From an uncultured Saprospiraceae bacterium (lineage in GTDB: Bacteria; Bacteroidota; Bacteroidia; Chitinophagales; Saprospiraceae), in contig CALFUU010000005.1 of assembly GCA_937929835.1 (NCBI GenBank), positions 1-45,487 of the forward strand: DNA of 45,487 nt. Reading direction: 5' to 3'. Positions 1 through 9,398 of the stretch are shown here, one piece after another. A program made the translations under genes and the position numbers. The notes below the pieces were generated by a model. It searched no databases. It worked only from the letters and a program-made list of their open reading frames with translations, and had not been told where the DNA came from. Positions within the stretch are counted from its first letter, which is position 1. Each line of letters begins with the position of its first letter.

Positions 1-716
1 TTCTCTATAGTAATCGCATAGGCGCTGGTATTGTCTACATAGGTCACCTCAAAAATATTATCGTCCCCTTGGAATACTTCTAGTGGCATAGGATCTTCCC
101 CGTCACGTAGAGACCATAATTGATAACTCTGGTCCGCAAGCAAAGGCGGCAAGTCATACAAGTGTAGGTGATTGGACTTGTTGGCTTCATTATAGTGCAA
201 TACTAGACTTGTGGTAGGAAATTTGTCAGTGGCTTCGACATCTAGAGCTTTGGTGCCTGGGCGCGCTAGATTGGCCAGTAGGAGTTGTTTGCTTTGATGC
301 ACCTGAGCTAGAGAATCACAAATTATGCGTTCCCTGTTATAATCACTCTCCAGTGACTGATATTTATAATAAGTGGACAGCGAGTAGAAGATCATCCCCA
401 ATGCTGCAATTGTAGATACTAAGAATAGGCTTAGGTAGGACTTGCCGTTGCTTGGTGGAGGTTGCTTAATATTATCTTGAGGTTCAGAAGGCTGATTTCT
501 TATTTGCTTGAGAATATCATTTTTGAGTGATGATGGCGGCTGTATTGCGTGGGCATCCGCAAATTTATAGAGCGCATTTTCTATTTCGTAGATGTGATTT
601 CTTAATGAAGGTATCTCTTTGATGGCATGTTCTACTATCCTCTTTTCAGAACCAGCAAGACTGCCCATCACATATAGCTCAAGAAGACCGGACTCTATTA
701 TTTTTTGCTCATTCAT
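1..716 (-). CDS. Anti-sigma factor, RskA-like (partial, cut by window edge)
   Basis: The minus strand is open from an ATG at 716 to the window edge (about 238 codons, no stop). The N-terminal ~75 residues (start MNEQKIIESGLLELYVMGSL) are the cytosolic zinc-finger-like or anti-sigma region typical of RskA/anti-sigma-K proteins. One membrane helix follows at about residues 93-114, then a short coiled region and an extracytoplasmic domain (YQLWSLRDGEDP type), which is the usual RskA layout. The start codon overlaps the stop of the upstream sigma gene in a TAATG junction, so the two are co-transcribed and probably translationally coupled. Known for the family: it holds the cognate ECF sigma factor inactive at the membrane. 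Inference: it controls the sigma factor at 716-1291. The signal sensed cannot be read from the sequence. Confidence 0.85.
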   Translation of the reverse strand, partial: MNEQKIIESGLLELYVMGSLAGSEKRIVEHAIKEIPSLRNHIYEIENALYKFADAHAIQPPSSLKNDILKQIRNQPSEPQDNIKQPPPSNGKSYLSLFLVSTIAALGMIFYSLSTYYKYQSLESDYNRERIICDSLAQVHQSKQLLLANLARPGTKALDVEATDKFPTTSLVLHYNEANKSNHLHLYDLPPLLADQSYQLWSLRDGEDPMPLEVFQGDDNIFEVTYVDNTSAYAITIE

Positions 717-1291
717 TACCCTATTAGTGCTAGTATTATTATCAATAAGAATATACCATAGAAGAGATTCTTTTCATCTTTGAGCTCTTCTCTAAGGATT
801 TGAATAGCGGTCCTTGCTCTAGTCTTTACTGTACCCAAAGGTATACCTAGAAGCTCTGCAGCTTCACTTTGGGTGTAACCCTCTAGATAGATTTTATTAA
901 GTATGGTTCTGTATTTCTCGTCAAGCAGACCTATAACCCGATTGACATCTGAGTTGCTAGGTGTATTTGCTGCTTCTATCTCATATACGGAAGAAGAGAT
1001 GGAATCGGTTTTCTGGTTGTTCTCAAAAGACTTTAATCTCCGTTTGTCGATGGCAGAATTTCTCGCAATAGCCATTAACCAAGTAAAAAGGCTGCTTTTT
1101 TCTATATCGAAGCTATCTATTTTACTCCAAGCCTTTAACATCGTCTGAGAGAGCACTTCTTCCGATAAGGCAGAATTATGCAAAATGCGTTCTATAACAC
1201 CAAATAGAGCCTTCGCGTACTTGTCATAGAGCATAGATATCCCCTTTTCGTCTCTAGTGCGAATCAAATAGGTGATCTGACTGTCCTTCAT
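716..1291 (-). CDS. ECF RNA polymerase sigma factor with C-terminal hydrophobic tail
   Basis: This is a 191-residue sigma-70 family protein. Region 2 carries LFTWLMAIARNSAIDKRR and region 4 carries YTQSEAAELLGIPLGTVKTR, the recognition helix-turn-helix. I take the ATG at 1291 (MKDSQITYLI). The frame is open to 1408, but the extra N-terminal 39 residues do not look like sigma region 2. Unusually, the protein ends in about 16 strongly hydrophobic residues (LFYGIFLLIIILALIG) directly after region 4, long enough for a membrane anchor. It is paired through a TAATG overlap with the RskA-like anti-sigma gene. It is divergent from the TPR/DUF4331 genes at 2286-9379, which are plausible targets (inference). 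Confidence 0.9.
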   Translation of the reverse strand: MKDSQITYLIRTRDEKGISMLYDKYAKALFGVIERILHNSALSEEVLSQTMLKAWSKIDSFDIEKSSLFTWLMAIARNSAIDKRRLKSFENNQKTDSISSSVYEIEAANTPSNSDVNRVIGLLDEKYRTILNKIYLEGYTQSEAAELLGIPLGTVKTRARTAIQILREELKDEKNLFYGIFLLIIILALIG

Positions 1292-1442
1292 TAAAGAGTT
1301 TTCAGTAAAAATATAGAGGAGAATAGAACTGTAATTATACAAAAAATCAATTACAGGTATACGTACAAATCCAAAAGTTGAGATACTCTCGTATACATAG
1401 TGTGGCAAAGAAATAAGGGATTGAATAGCAACCCTAATCAGT

Positions 1443-1466
1443 GGCTACCCAAGAAGTTGGGTAGCC
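1443..1466. other. Perfect hairpin, 10-bp stem
   Basis: The arms GGCTACCCAA (1443-1452) and TTGGGTAGCC (1457-1466) are perfectly complementary around a 4-base loop. No T-run follows on either strand, so it is not a standard intrinsic terminator. It lies about 150 bp upstream of the sigma gene start and could be a protein-binding site, a processing site or the remnant of a deleted gene's terminator. Confidence 0.7.
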
Positions 1467-1923
1467 CATTTGCTACATTAGGTTTATCTGTTTCCTGTAA
1501 TGAAGAAGAGGAAAAGTAGATTGAGTAAATCATTGAATAACTAGTTATAATCACTGGATTCTTTGATCAATGACATAGTTGGTTCAAAAAATGAAGGTCT
1601 ATCGCCTGATGGTGATGGGCTTTCTTATTTGGTCCATATTCTTGTTGCGTTGGTATAATCTAATCTGTTGGTCCTAAGGCCTGTATAGGTCATTATTCTT
1701 ACGCTCTCCTGTATATATAGGGGTGGAGTTTTTAATTTATTCCAATGGTTTCACTAATTGCTGCTTAATAATTCAATTTAATTAGTAGCTTTAGAGTTCC
1801 TAATCATACTTCGGATCATTTTTAATGATGATTAGGTCGCTATTCAAGAAGTATTCCCTTCACAAGAGTGAATTTGTTTTATAAAGACTTTCATGTTTTT
1901 TATAAGATAAATATGTTCAAATC

Positions 1924-1938
1924 CACTACGGCGTAGTG
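1924..1938. other. Small perfect palindrome
   Basis: CACTAC (1924-1929) and GTAGTG (1933-1938) are separated by GGC. The site lies just left of the 100-bp tandem repeat. It is a possible regulatory site for the DUF4331 locus; its function is unknown. Confidence 0.5.
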
Positions 1939-1955
1939 TGTTTCATTTCAATGAT

Positions 1956-2160
1956 TTATGTATAGGACTGAATTGCTGTTTTAGAAAACGTAGATGTTTT
2001 CTCAAGCTGTTTGAATTCAAAAGCTTTGTGTCGTTGCACATAATGCAATACAAATTTGCGTATAGAGATGAGTTACTATTTGTGAAAACGTAGCGCTTTT
2101 CATAGGTCGGTTGAATTCAAAAAACACTATGTCGTTGCACATATTGTAATAGAATTATAC
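1956..2160. repeat. Two imperfect ~100-bp tandem repeats
   Basis: Corresponding landmarks recur 100 bp apart. TATAG is at 1961 and 2061, GAAAACGTAG at 1984 and 2084, TTGAATTCAA at 2011 and 2111, and GTCGTTGCAC at 2030 and 2131. The first copy holds a perfect hairpin (GAAAAC, 6-base loop, GTTTTC, 1984-2001); in the second the stem is reduced to 5 bp. A fragment resembling the repeat start recurs near 2160. The repeat ends about 120 bp before the TPR gene start. It is either a duplicated regulatory region or a small non-coding repeat. Confidence 0.75.
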
Positions 2161-2285
2161 GTGTAGAATTGAAATGTTTAAGAATAAAAATTTAAATTTT
2201 TCTTAAAACAATGAAATCCATAATGCATTGAGTCATCGTAAATACCGTGCAAGACTTTTGTATTCGATAATTAAAATTACTCAAG

Positions 2286-3524
2286 ATGAAAAACCATTCT
2301 ACTTTATCACTATTGATTTTATTTCTAGTAGGTACGGCGATGAGCTGTAAGAATGATAAAGCTCAGGTGCAATCTGAAATAGCAGTGCCTAAGCTAATCA
2401 GTCGATCTGAAAAAATACAACTTGGAAAAGAGTGGGACCTTGTCCAGAATACGTATATGGACAAAAAGCAAACCATTGAAAAAAATCCTAAAGACCATAA
2501 AGCTAGTTTAGAGTTAGCACAGCTATACATCAAAGAGGCTAGAGTGACAGGCGAACACGGACACTATTATCCAGCAGCGTTGCAGATGGTTGATACTGTT
2601 TTGAAGGATAAAGAGATAAATCCAGATTTAAAATTTATTGCCTTACTTACAAAAGCGGGAGTGCAGCTATCACTACACGAATTTATAGATGCTAAAACCA
2701 CAGGAGAAGCAGCACTCCAGCTTAACAATCACAATGCGCAGATTTATGGTGTGCTTGTGGATGCCAATGTAGAATTAGGCCATTATGATAAAGCCATTGC
2801 ACTTGGAGATAAGATGGCATCGCTAAGGCCAGACATACGATCTTACAGTAGAATTGCTTACTTGAGAGAAATTCATGGAGATATAGATGGTGCTAAAGCT
2901 GCACTCAAATTAGCAGTAGAGTCTGGTTACCCAGGCAATGAAGAAACTGCCTGGGCAATGTTGACTTTAGGTGAGCTATACTCCAACTATGGCGATGATG
3001 CGTCGGCAAAGAAGGTCTACAGCCAGATAATCGAGATGCGAAAAGATTATCCTTTTGCAGTGGCAGCTCTCGCAGAATTAGAACTCAATGAGGGCAATAT
3101 GGATCAGGCAGAAAAAGGATTTGAGGAAGCCATTACAATTATTCCAGAAGTAGGTTTCTATACTTCCTTGGCGAAGATTTATAAGAAACAAGGCCGCCTA
3201 CAGGAATTAGATGCAATTATGAAAGAAGTCTTTTTGATGTTAGAGGATGATGTAGTCAGTGGTCATAATATGAATCTTGAATACGCTGATATTTACCTTA
3301 ATCTTTTAGATTCCCCTAAAGAAGCACTGACTTATCTGGAGAAGGAATATGACAAGAGACCTCTGAATATAGATGTAAACAGAATGTTGGCACAAGTGTA
3401 TCTTTCTATGGACTCAATAGAGGAAACAAGAAATTATGCACAAGCAGCTTCTATCACAAATTCCCAGCACCCAGACCTACTCAATATAAATAGTCATCTT
3501 GACCAACTTTCTCTACTGTTCTAA
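2286..3524 (+). CDS. TPR-repeat lipoprotein
   Basis: This 412-residue protein starts with a lipoprotein signal peptide ending TAMSC (Cys21 as the lipidated residue), so it is probably anchored in a membrane facing the periplasm. The rest is a run of helical tetratricopeptide units (for example AWAMLTLGELYSNYGDDASA and AALAELELNEGNMDQAEKGF), a protein-interaction scaffold. It leads a same-strand cluster with two DUF4331 genes, 87 bp ahead of the first. Inference: it helps assemble or present the DUF4331 proteins, or reports on them to the divergent sigma/anti-sigma pair. The exact partner is not visible from sequence. The ATG at 2286 fits the signal peptide. Confidence 0.8.
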   Translation: MKNHSTLSLLILFLVGTAMSCKNDKAQVQSEIAVPKLISRSEKIQLGKEWDLVQNTYMDKKQTIEKNPKDHKASLELAQLYIKEARVTGEHGHYYPAALQMVDTVLKDKEINPDLKFIALLTKAGVQLSLHEFIDAKTTGEAALQLNNHNAQIYGVLVDANVELGHYDKAIALGDKMASLRPDIRSYSRIAYLREIHGDIDGAKAALKLAVESGYPGNEETAWAMLTLGELYSNYGDDASAKKVYSQIIEMRKDYPFAVAALAELELNEGNMDQAEKGFEEAITIIPEVGFYTSLAKIYKKQGRLQELDAIMKEVFLMLEDDVVSGHNMNLEYADIYLNLLDSPKEALTYLEKEYDKRPLNIDVNRMLAQVYLSMDSIEETRNYAQAASITNSQHPDLLNINSHLDQLSLLF

Positions 3525-3611
3525 ATCTTTATTAATTAAAACCAAAAGTATAAGTATCTGCTAAACACAGGTTTCTCAGAAGAATATTCTTATGCTTATA
3601 ATCAAAAAATT

Positions 3612-5357
3612 ATGAGAAAAATGAAATTTTATTTCGATTCTCGGAGTGTCGTGCAAAAGTTACTCAGTACAAGTTTATTGTCTTTCTTTTGCATTATACT
3701 CTTTGCTTCTAGTCATAGAGAGGCTCCCCTCATTGCTAACGATCCATTGGCTGATAATACTGATCTCTATGCATTTAGAAGTCCTGATAATCCCAACACG
3801 ATAACGATCATCGCAAATTATATTCCTGCGGAAGTTCCTTTTGGTGGCCCTAATTATCACACTTTTGGAGAGAACATTCGGTACGAAATTCATATCGATA
3901 ATGATGTCAATACACCGATGGATGATGTCACGTACAGGATGACCTTCAATCAGATTAATGAAGATCCCACAACTTTTTTTAATATTCGATTGGGTCTACA
4001 AAATATCAAAACTACTTATACACTAGAGAGAAGTATGAGTGGAGGACCTTTCGAGGTTATCGTTTCTAATGGTATCGTGCCACCTAACAACATAGGTCCA
4101 AGATCTATCGAATCAGGTGTAGGTCTGAATACGACCTATGATGCCTTATTTCAAGGTGCAATCACAACAGCTTCTACAGGCGAACGCGTATTTGCAGGAC
4201 CAGTTGATGATCCATTTTTTGTGGATCTAGGAGCGATATTTGATTTGGGAGATTCTCCTAGACAGAATGGCCCTAACAGAGATGCTTTGGCGAGATATAA
4301 TGTGCATACAATTGCTCTGCAGATTCCAATCTCTACCTTACTCAAAGTTGGTGCACCTGCACAACCCACAAGTATATTGGATGCGGATTATGTTATAGGT
4401 GTGTGGGCTTCTGCGAGCAGACCAGCCATCAAAACGATGACTGCAGGTAACGAAGCTACTTTCTCTGGTGACTGGATACAAGTTTCTAGAATAGGAATGC
4501 CTTTGACCAATGAGGCTGTCATTCCTATAGGTGACAAAGATGCTTGGAACAGAGCAACACCTTATGATGAGATTGCTGAGACAACTTGGGATGAATACTT
4601 TTACAATCCAGAGCTAGCCCTCTATATGGATGATGATCAATTTGGTGGAGCAGTACCTTCTTTTGCACCACTAAGAGTACAGACGGCTTCTCTCGGCGCT
4701 TTTGATTTTTCTAATGGCGCTGACGGATTATTTGGACTTAAGGGTGCGGATGCTTTGGCAGGTACTGCGTTAGATGATGCCGTATTCGGCACACTATTAT
4801 TGCCTGCGCCTGGTAAGCCTAGGTCTGTTGACTTATGGCCAACTTTCCACACAGGTGTACCGAATGTAATTCCGTATCAATTGGCAACAGGAAAAGGTGG
4901 TAACCCGCTTGCGGCAGGTAAGCCATTTATCAATAACTTTTTGCCCAATGGAGGTGATATGCTTAGATTAAATATGGCCGTACCTCCTACGCCTCGTAAC
5001 GATGCTAACTTTTCCAGTTTAGGACTAGTGCAAGCAGCAGCGATAGGACTTACAGTAGCACCATTCAATACAAGTACGACGCTAGAGTTTATCCCTAATA
5101 TGGATGGATTCCCTAATGGCAGAAGATTAGAAGATGATGTAACAAGAATAGAATTGCAAGCGGTATCTGGAGTTGTATTAGCTGCAGTAGGCTTGTGGTA
5201 TGATGATTTTGATCCTAATACTTCTGACAGTCCAGTTACCCAAGATTTACTTAACGTATTGACTTATACTACTGGTGTAGAAGAGAATGATATAGAATTT
5301 TCTAACTCTTTCCCTTATGTGGCTCAGCCTTGGAGGGGAACTGAAGTAGGTCAGTAA
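3612..5357 (+). CDS. DUF4331 family secreted protein
   Basis: This 581-residue protein has an N-terminal hydrophobic signal segment, probably cleaved just before SSHREAPLI, followed by a full DUF4331 domain. Recognisable family blocks are SSHREAPLIANDPLADNTD, the DLYAFRSP segment, and GIGVWAS-like and TGVPNVIPYQ-like blocks further on. Unlike its neighbour it has no T9SS C-terminal domain; it stops soon after the DUF4331 core (GTEVGQ). The function of DUF4331 is not established. The protein is roughly four-fifths identical by eye to the N-terminal part of the next gene, so the two are tandem duplicates. Its stop (TAA, 5355-5357) lies 23 bp ahead of the preferred start of the next gene. MKFYFDSRS at 3621 is an alternative start. 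Confidence 0.85.
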   Translation: MRKMKFYFDSRSVVQKLLSTSLLSFFCIILFASSHREAPLIANDPLADNTDLYAFRSPDNPNTITIIANYIPAEVPFGGPNYHTFGENIRYEIHIDNDVNTPMDDVTYRMTFNQINEDPTTFFNIRLGLQNIKTTYTLERSMSGGPFEVIVSNGIVPPNNIGPRSIESGVGLNTTYDALFQGAITTASTGERVFAGPVDDPFFVDLGAIFDLGDSPRQNGPNRDALARYNVHTIALQIPISTLLKVGAPAQPTSILDADYVIGVWASASRPAIKTMTAGNEATFSGDWIQVSRIGMPLTNEAVIPIGDKDAWNRATPYDEIAETTWDEYFYNPELALYMDDDQFGGAVPSFAPLRVQTASLGAFDFSNGADGLFGLKGADALAGTALDDAVFGTLLLPAPGKPRSVDLWPTFHTGVPNVIPYQLATGKGGNPLAAGKPFINNFLPNGGDMLRLNMAVPPTPRNDANFSSLGLVQAAAIGLTVAPFNTSTTLEFIPNMDGFPNGRRLEDDVTRIELQAVSGVVLAAVGLWYDDFDPNTSDSPVTQDLLNVLTYTTGVEENDIEFSNSFPYVAQPWRGTEVGQ

Positions 5358-5380
5358 TGATCACACAAAATTTAAACAAT

Positions 5381-8300
5381 ATGAAAAGTATTATAAATAT
5401 AAAATCATTGGTGATGATAGCATTTTGCTTCATTATCAGTGCCGCGAGCATATTTGCTTCGAGCCATAGAGAGGCTCCACTTATCTCTAATGATCCTCTG
5501 GCTGATAATGTAGATTTATATGCATTTAGAAGTCCAGACGACCCGAATACTGTTACAATAATTGCGACTTATGTTCCCCTGCAGTTACCGCAAGCAGGAC
5601 CTAATTATTATACTTTCGGACAGAATATACGATATGAAGTTCACGTAGATAACGATGCTTCTGTACCTGGTGATGAAATCACCTATCGTTTTACCTTCAA
5701 TCAAGTAAATGAGGACCCTACTACATTCTTTAATATTAGATTGGGTCAACAAAATCTGAAGACGACTTATACTTTGGAGAGAAGTGTTGATGGTGGCAAT
5801 ACATTTGAGACAATAATTACAAATGGCGTGGTGCCACCAAACAATATTGGCCCGAGATCTATAGAGTCGCCAGTAGGATTAGGTACAACCTATTCAGCAC
5901 TTTATAATGGAGCTATTACTTCAGCATCTACTGGAGAACGCGTATTTGCTGGTCCTACTGATGATCCATTTTTCGTCGATTTAGGAGGTATATTTGATTT
6001 AGGAGATGCCGCTCGTCAAGATGGTAATCCATCAGACGGACTAGCATGTTACAATGTAAGTGCTATTGCGATACAAGTACCTATAAGTACACTTCTCAAA
6101 GCTGGTGCTCCTGCTCAGCCGACAAATATTCTAGATAGTGATTATGTTATAGGTGTATGGGCTTCTGCAAGTAGACCAGCTATCACGACAATTAGTGCAG
6201 ATGCGGATCCGACTGTTGATGGAGATTGGATACAAGTTTCTAGATTGGGAATGCCTTTGACTAACGAGGCTGTAATTCCAATAGGTCAAAAAGATTTTTG
6301 GAATGCGATCTCTCCTTATGACGAGATTTCTGAAACAACTATGGACGAGTATTTCTACAATCCTGAGTTGGCTTTGTATATGGATGATGATCTCTTCGGA
6401 GGAGCAGTCCCTGCTTTTTCGGGACTTAGAGTACAGACCAATTCATTAGGAGCTTTTGACTTTTCTAATGGTGGCGATGGTCTCTTTGGACTGAAAGGAG
6501 CCGATGCACTTGCAGGAACAGCGTTAGATGATGCTGTGTTTGGTACCTTATTATTGCCTGATGCGGGTAAGCCGAGGTCAGTTGATTTGTGGCCAGCTTT
6601 CCATACAGGTGTACCTAATGTCATACCGTATCAATTGGCTACAGGAAAAGGTGGTAATCCGCTAGCAGCTGGAAAACCGTTTGTCAATAACTTTTTGCCA
6701 AATGGAGGTGATATGTTAAGATTGAATATGGCCGTTCCAGTTACACAGAGAAATGATCCTAACTTCAGTAGTCTTGGATTGATCCAGGCAGCTGCGATTG
6801 GATTGACAGTAGCTCCATTTAATGCAACTGCAGACCTAGAATTTATTCCTAATATGGATGGATTCCCTAACGGTAGAAGATTAGAAGATGACGTTACAAG
6901 AATAGAATTACAAGCAGTAGCTGGGGTAGTTCTCGCTGCAGTTGGATTATGGTATGATGACTTCGATCCGGCCACCTCTGACAGTCCTGTAACAGAAGAT
7001 CTTGTTAATGTGCTTTCCTATACAGCTGGTGTAGAAGCCAATGATAAAGCCTTTAGTTCTAGCTTTCCTTATCTAGCTATGCCTTCTAGTGGTACTGGCG
7101 AATGTAGTGGAGTAATTGTCAATACCGATGACGGTGGTGGCAATGAAGATGCAATGGCGGGTAGATTATTTGTCTCTTCTAACACGCAGCAACGCATAGG
7201 AAATATAGAAATAGATGATACTGGTATGCCGATAGGTGGTAGTTCATTTGGTAATGTTTCTGGAGATGCTGATGGTATATTTTTTGATCAAGCTTCAGGA
7301 CTTTTGTATCAGCTAAATAGAATGAATGGTTCTATAAATATCTATGATAATATAGATGCACTTGATACAGGAGGAACGCCTTCATATGTCAATTCTACTT
7401 CAGCAGGTTCTATCAATGGTAGAGAAATCACTAAGAGTGGTAACAGAATAGTCGTGGCTCAAGATGCCAATGATGCTAATGGTCAGCAGAATCGATTACT
7501 TGTATTTGAATTGAGCGCAGATGGTAGATCTGGTAGCTTGGCAAGAATATATGATGTTGATATTAATCTATGGGGTATACAAGCTGTGGGCGAGACGCTT
7601 TATGCAGTTGTAGACAATAGTAGTGACTTGGCTATTTTTCCTAATTTCTTTGCACCTAGATCTGGTAACATATCTCCTGCTAGGACTATAACAGTTGATG
7701 GATTGGTCAGAACACACGGTTTACATTATGTGGCTAGTTCTGAGGAGATGTATCTGACCGATGTAGGTGATGCGGGTAGCGACACAGATGGTGCCATTTT
7801 TGTAATTAGCGACTTCTTGGCTGCAAGTGCAGACGGTACGATTTCTTCTGATGAGTCTATTGTTCTTGCTGGAGCTAATACACTATTAGGTAATCCCGTA
7901 GATATAGTGTATGATGTAGCTAATGATATGATCTATGTGGCTGAGAGAGCTAACGGTGGTGGAAGAGTTCTTGGTTTTGTAGCGCCTAGTATGAGTGGAA
8001 ATCCTTCACCCGATTTCGATTTTCTATTTGCTGGTGCATCAGCTGTTCACTTACCTAATTCTGGTGATGGTGAGGTAGGACCTACTTTAGAGGTTATGTC
8101 TCAGTTATATGTTTCTTCTAATACAGAAAGATCTATTGGTGTATATTCTATATTGGAAGCCAATAATATCGCGGAGGAAAGCTTTATAGGTGCGGCGTTA
8201 GATGCAGATGGTATCTATTATAACTCAGCAGATGATCGCCTCTATCAGATGAATAGATTTAATAATTCTCTGAATGTCTATACAGATGTTAACAATGCAT

Positions 8301-9379
8301 TGAGCCAGGGTATGTCTCCACGATTTGCTGCGGGATCTTCAGCCAATTCAAGAAATGCAAGAGAGATTGCTTGGAGTAACAATAGAATTGTCGTCGCTCA
8401 AGACGCAAGCGGAAACAACGGAGATCAAAATGCCTTTTTTGTATATGCTGCTAACAATGGTTCTCCGATACTAACTGATAGGTACAATACAGACATTAAT
8501 CTCTGGGGTATCCACTTAGATGGTGAGAGATTGTTTGCTATCGTGGATAATTCTAATATGCTTGCTGAATTTGATAACTTTTTTGCTAATCAAGGCAGTA
8601 GTGTATCTCCAAGTAGAACGATCAGCGTAGATGGCCTAGTCAGAACGCATGGCTTAACTTATGATGCTGGACAAGATATTATGTTCTTGACAGATATTGG
8701 TTCTGCCGCTAGTGACAGTGATGGCGCTTACATCATTGTGCGGAACTATACACAAGCTTCGGCTGATGGTACGATCAGTATGAATGAGCAGACAAGAATT
8801 TCTGGGCCTAACTCTTCTTTGGGTAATCCTGTTGATATTGCTTGGGATGCTTCTAGAAGTATGATCTTTATTGCTGAACGTGCTAGTGATGGTGGTAAAG
8901 TATTGGGCTTTATAATGACTATGGACTCAGGTGACCTCGCGCCTTCTTATGAAGATAGTTTCCCGGGTGCTTCTGCAGTACATTTGGCGACAGATATAAT
9001 GTTCAGAATGTTTAGAAGAAATGAGGCTACTGAAATGAAAATGGATGTCGTTGTCGACAGAATCTTAAATGACTTTACTCTTGAGAATAACATAGAAACT
9101 GTTGATATACCAGAGGTAGAAGCGATAGGCGGCGAACTATCATTTAGTTTGTTCCCTAATCCAGCTGCTGATGACATCAATCTTTATGTGAAGGGTGATA
9201 TGCAAAAGTATAATAACTCCACTCTTGAAATATTTAATATGGCAGGAGAGAGATTGATGATCCAAAAGAATGCTAGTACACATATGCGCTTAGACATATC
9301 TAGCTTAGCTAGTGGACAGTATTTTGTGAGATTATTTAATGACGAATATCTCGAAGTCATCAAGTTTAATAAGATATAA
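5381..9379 (+). CDS. DUF4331 protein fused to duplicated propeller-like module and T9SS tail
   Basis: This is 1332 residues from the ATG at 5381, chosen because MKSIINIKSL begins a normal signal peptide ending near SIFA. A further ATG at 5357 overlaps the previous stop but would bury the signal. Residues ~27-575 are a DUF4331 domain nearly identical to the previous gene. Residues ~595-900 and ~908-1205 are two copies of one ~300-residue module. Each starts L(F/Y)VSSNT and carries NRIVVAQDA, DINLWGI, VDGLVRTHGL and GNPVDI blocks in the same order; they look like beta-propeller repeats. From ~1255 a T9SS type A sorting domain follows (SLFPNPAADDINLYV, LASGQYFVRLF). The protein is therefore exported to the cell surface or medium. 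Function is unknown; a surface binding or structural role is inference. Confidence 0.85.
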   Translation: MKSIINIKSLVMIAFCFIISAASIFASSHREAPLISNDPLADNVDLYAFRSPDDPNTVTIIATYVPLQLPQAGPNYYTFGQNIRYEVHVDNDASVPGDEITYRFTFNQVNEDPTTFFNIRLGQQNLKTTYTLERSVDGGNTFETIITNGVVPPNNIGPRSIESPVGLGTTYSALYNGAITSASTGERVFAGPTDDPFFVDLGGIFDLGDAARQDGNPSDGLACYNVSAIAIQVPISTLLKAGAPAQPTNILDSDYVIGVWASASRPAITTISADADPTVDGDWIQVSRLGMPLTNEAVIPIGQKDFWNAISPYDEISETTMDEYFYNPELALYMDDDLFGGAVPAFSGLRVQTNSLGAFDFSNGGDGLFGLKGADALAGTALDDAVFGTLLLPDAGKPRSVDLWPAFHTGVPNVIPYQLATGKGGNPLAAGKPFVNNFLPNGGDMLRLNMAVPVTQRNDPNFSSLGLIQAAAIGLTVAPFNATADLEFIPNMDGFPNGRRLEDDVTRIELQAVAGVVLAAVGLWYDDFDPATSDSPVTEDLVNVLSYTAGVEANDKAFSSSFPYLAMPSSGTGECSGVIVNTDDGGGNEDAMAGRLFVSSNTQQRIGNIEIDDTGMPIGGSSFGNVSGDADGIFFDQASGLLYQLNRMNGSINIYDNIDALDTGGTPSYVNSTSAGSINGREITKSGNRIVVAQDANDANGQQNRLLVFELSADGRSGSLARIYDVDINLWGIQAVGETLYAVVDNSSDLAIFPNFFAPRSGNISPARTITVDGLVRTHGLHYVASSEEMYLTDVGDAGSDTDGAIFVISDFLAASADGTISSDESIVLAGANTLLGNPVDIVYDVANDMIYVAERANGGGRVLGFVAPSMSGNPSPDFDFLFAGASAVHLPNSGDGEVGPTLEVMSQLYVSSNTERSIGVYSILEANNIAEESFIGAALDADGIYYNSADDRLYQMNRFNNSLNVYTDVNNALSQGMSPRFAAGSSANSRNAREIAWSNNRIVVAQDASGNNGDQNAFFVYAANNGSPILTDRYNTDINLWGIHLDGERLFAIVDNSNMLAEFDNFFANQGSSVSPSRTISVDGLVRTHGLTYDAGQDIMFLTDIGSAASDSDGAYIIVRNYTQASADGTISMNEQTRISGPNSSLGNPVDIAWDASRSMIFIAERASDGGKVLGFIMTMDSGDLAPSYEDSFPGASAVHLATDIMFRMFRRNEATEMKMDVVVDRILNDFTLENNIETVDIPEVEAIGGELSFSLFPNPAADDINLYVKGDMQKYNNSTLEIFNMAGERLMIQKNASTHMRLDISSLASGQYFVRLFNDEYLEVIKFNKI

Positions 9380-9398
9380 TTTTAAGTTGGTTTTAAGT

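Larger units (their letters stand above)
1292..2285. other. Long intergenic region with hairpins and tandem repeat
   Basis: Nearly 1 kb lies between the divergent sigma gene and the TPR gene, and no convincing protein is encoded in it. It contains a perfect 10-bp-stem hairpin (1443-1466), a 15-bp palindrome (1924-1938), and two ~100-bp imperfect tandem repeats (about 1956-2160). A 14-codon basic ORF starts at 1500 (MKKRKSRLSKSLNN), but nothing beyond its composition supports translation. No clear TAnnTTTG promoter was found ahead of 2286, as would be expected if the gene uses the local ECF sigma factor instead (inference). Confidence 0.6.

Noticed and set aside
1500-1544. 14-codon basic ORF MKKRKSRLSKSLNN
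   Set aside because: Too short and without family, ribosome site or neighbours to support it.
5357-5380. ATG at 5357 as start of the second DUF4331 gene
   Set aside because: It gives nine extra residues ahead of a normal signal peptide; the ATG at 5381 fits better.
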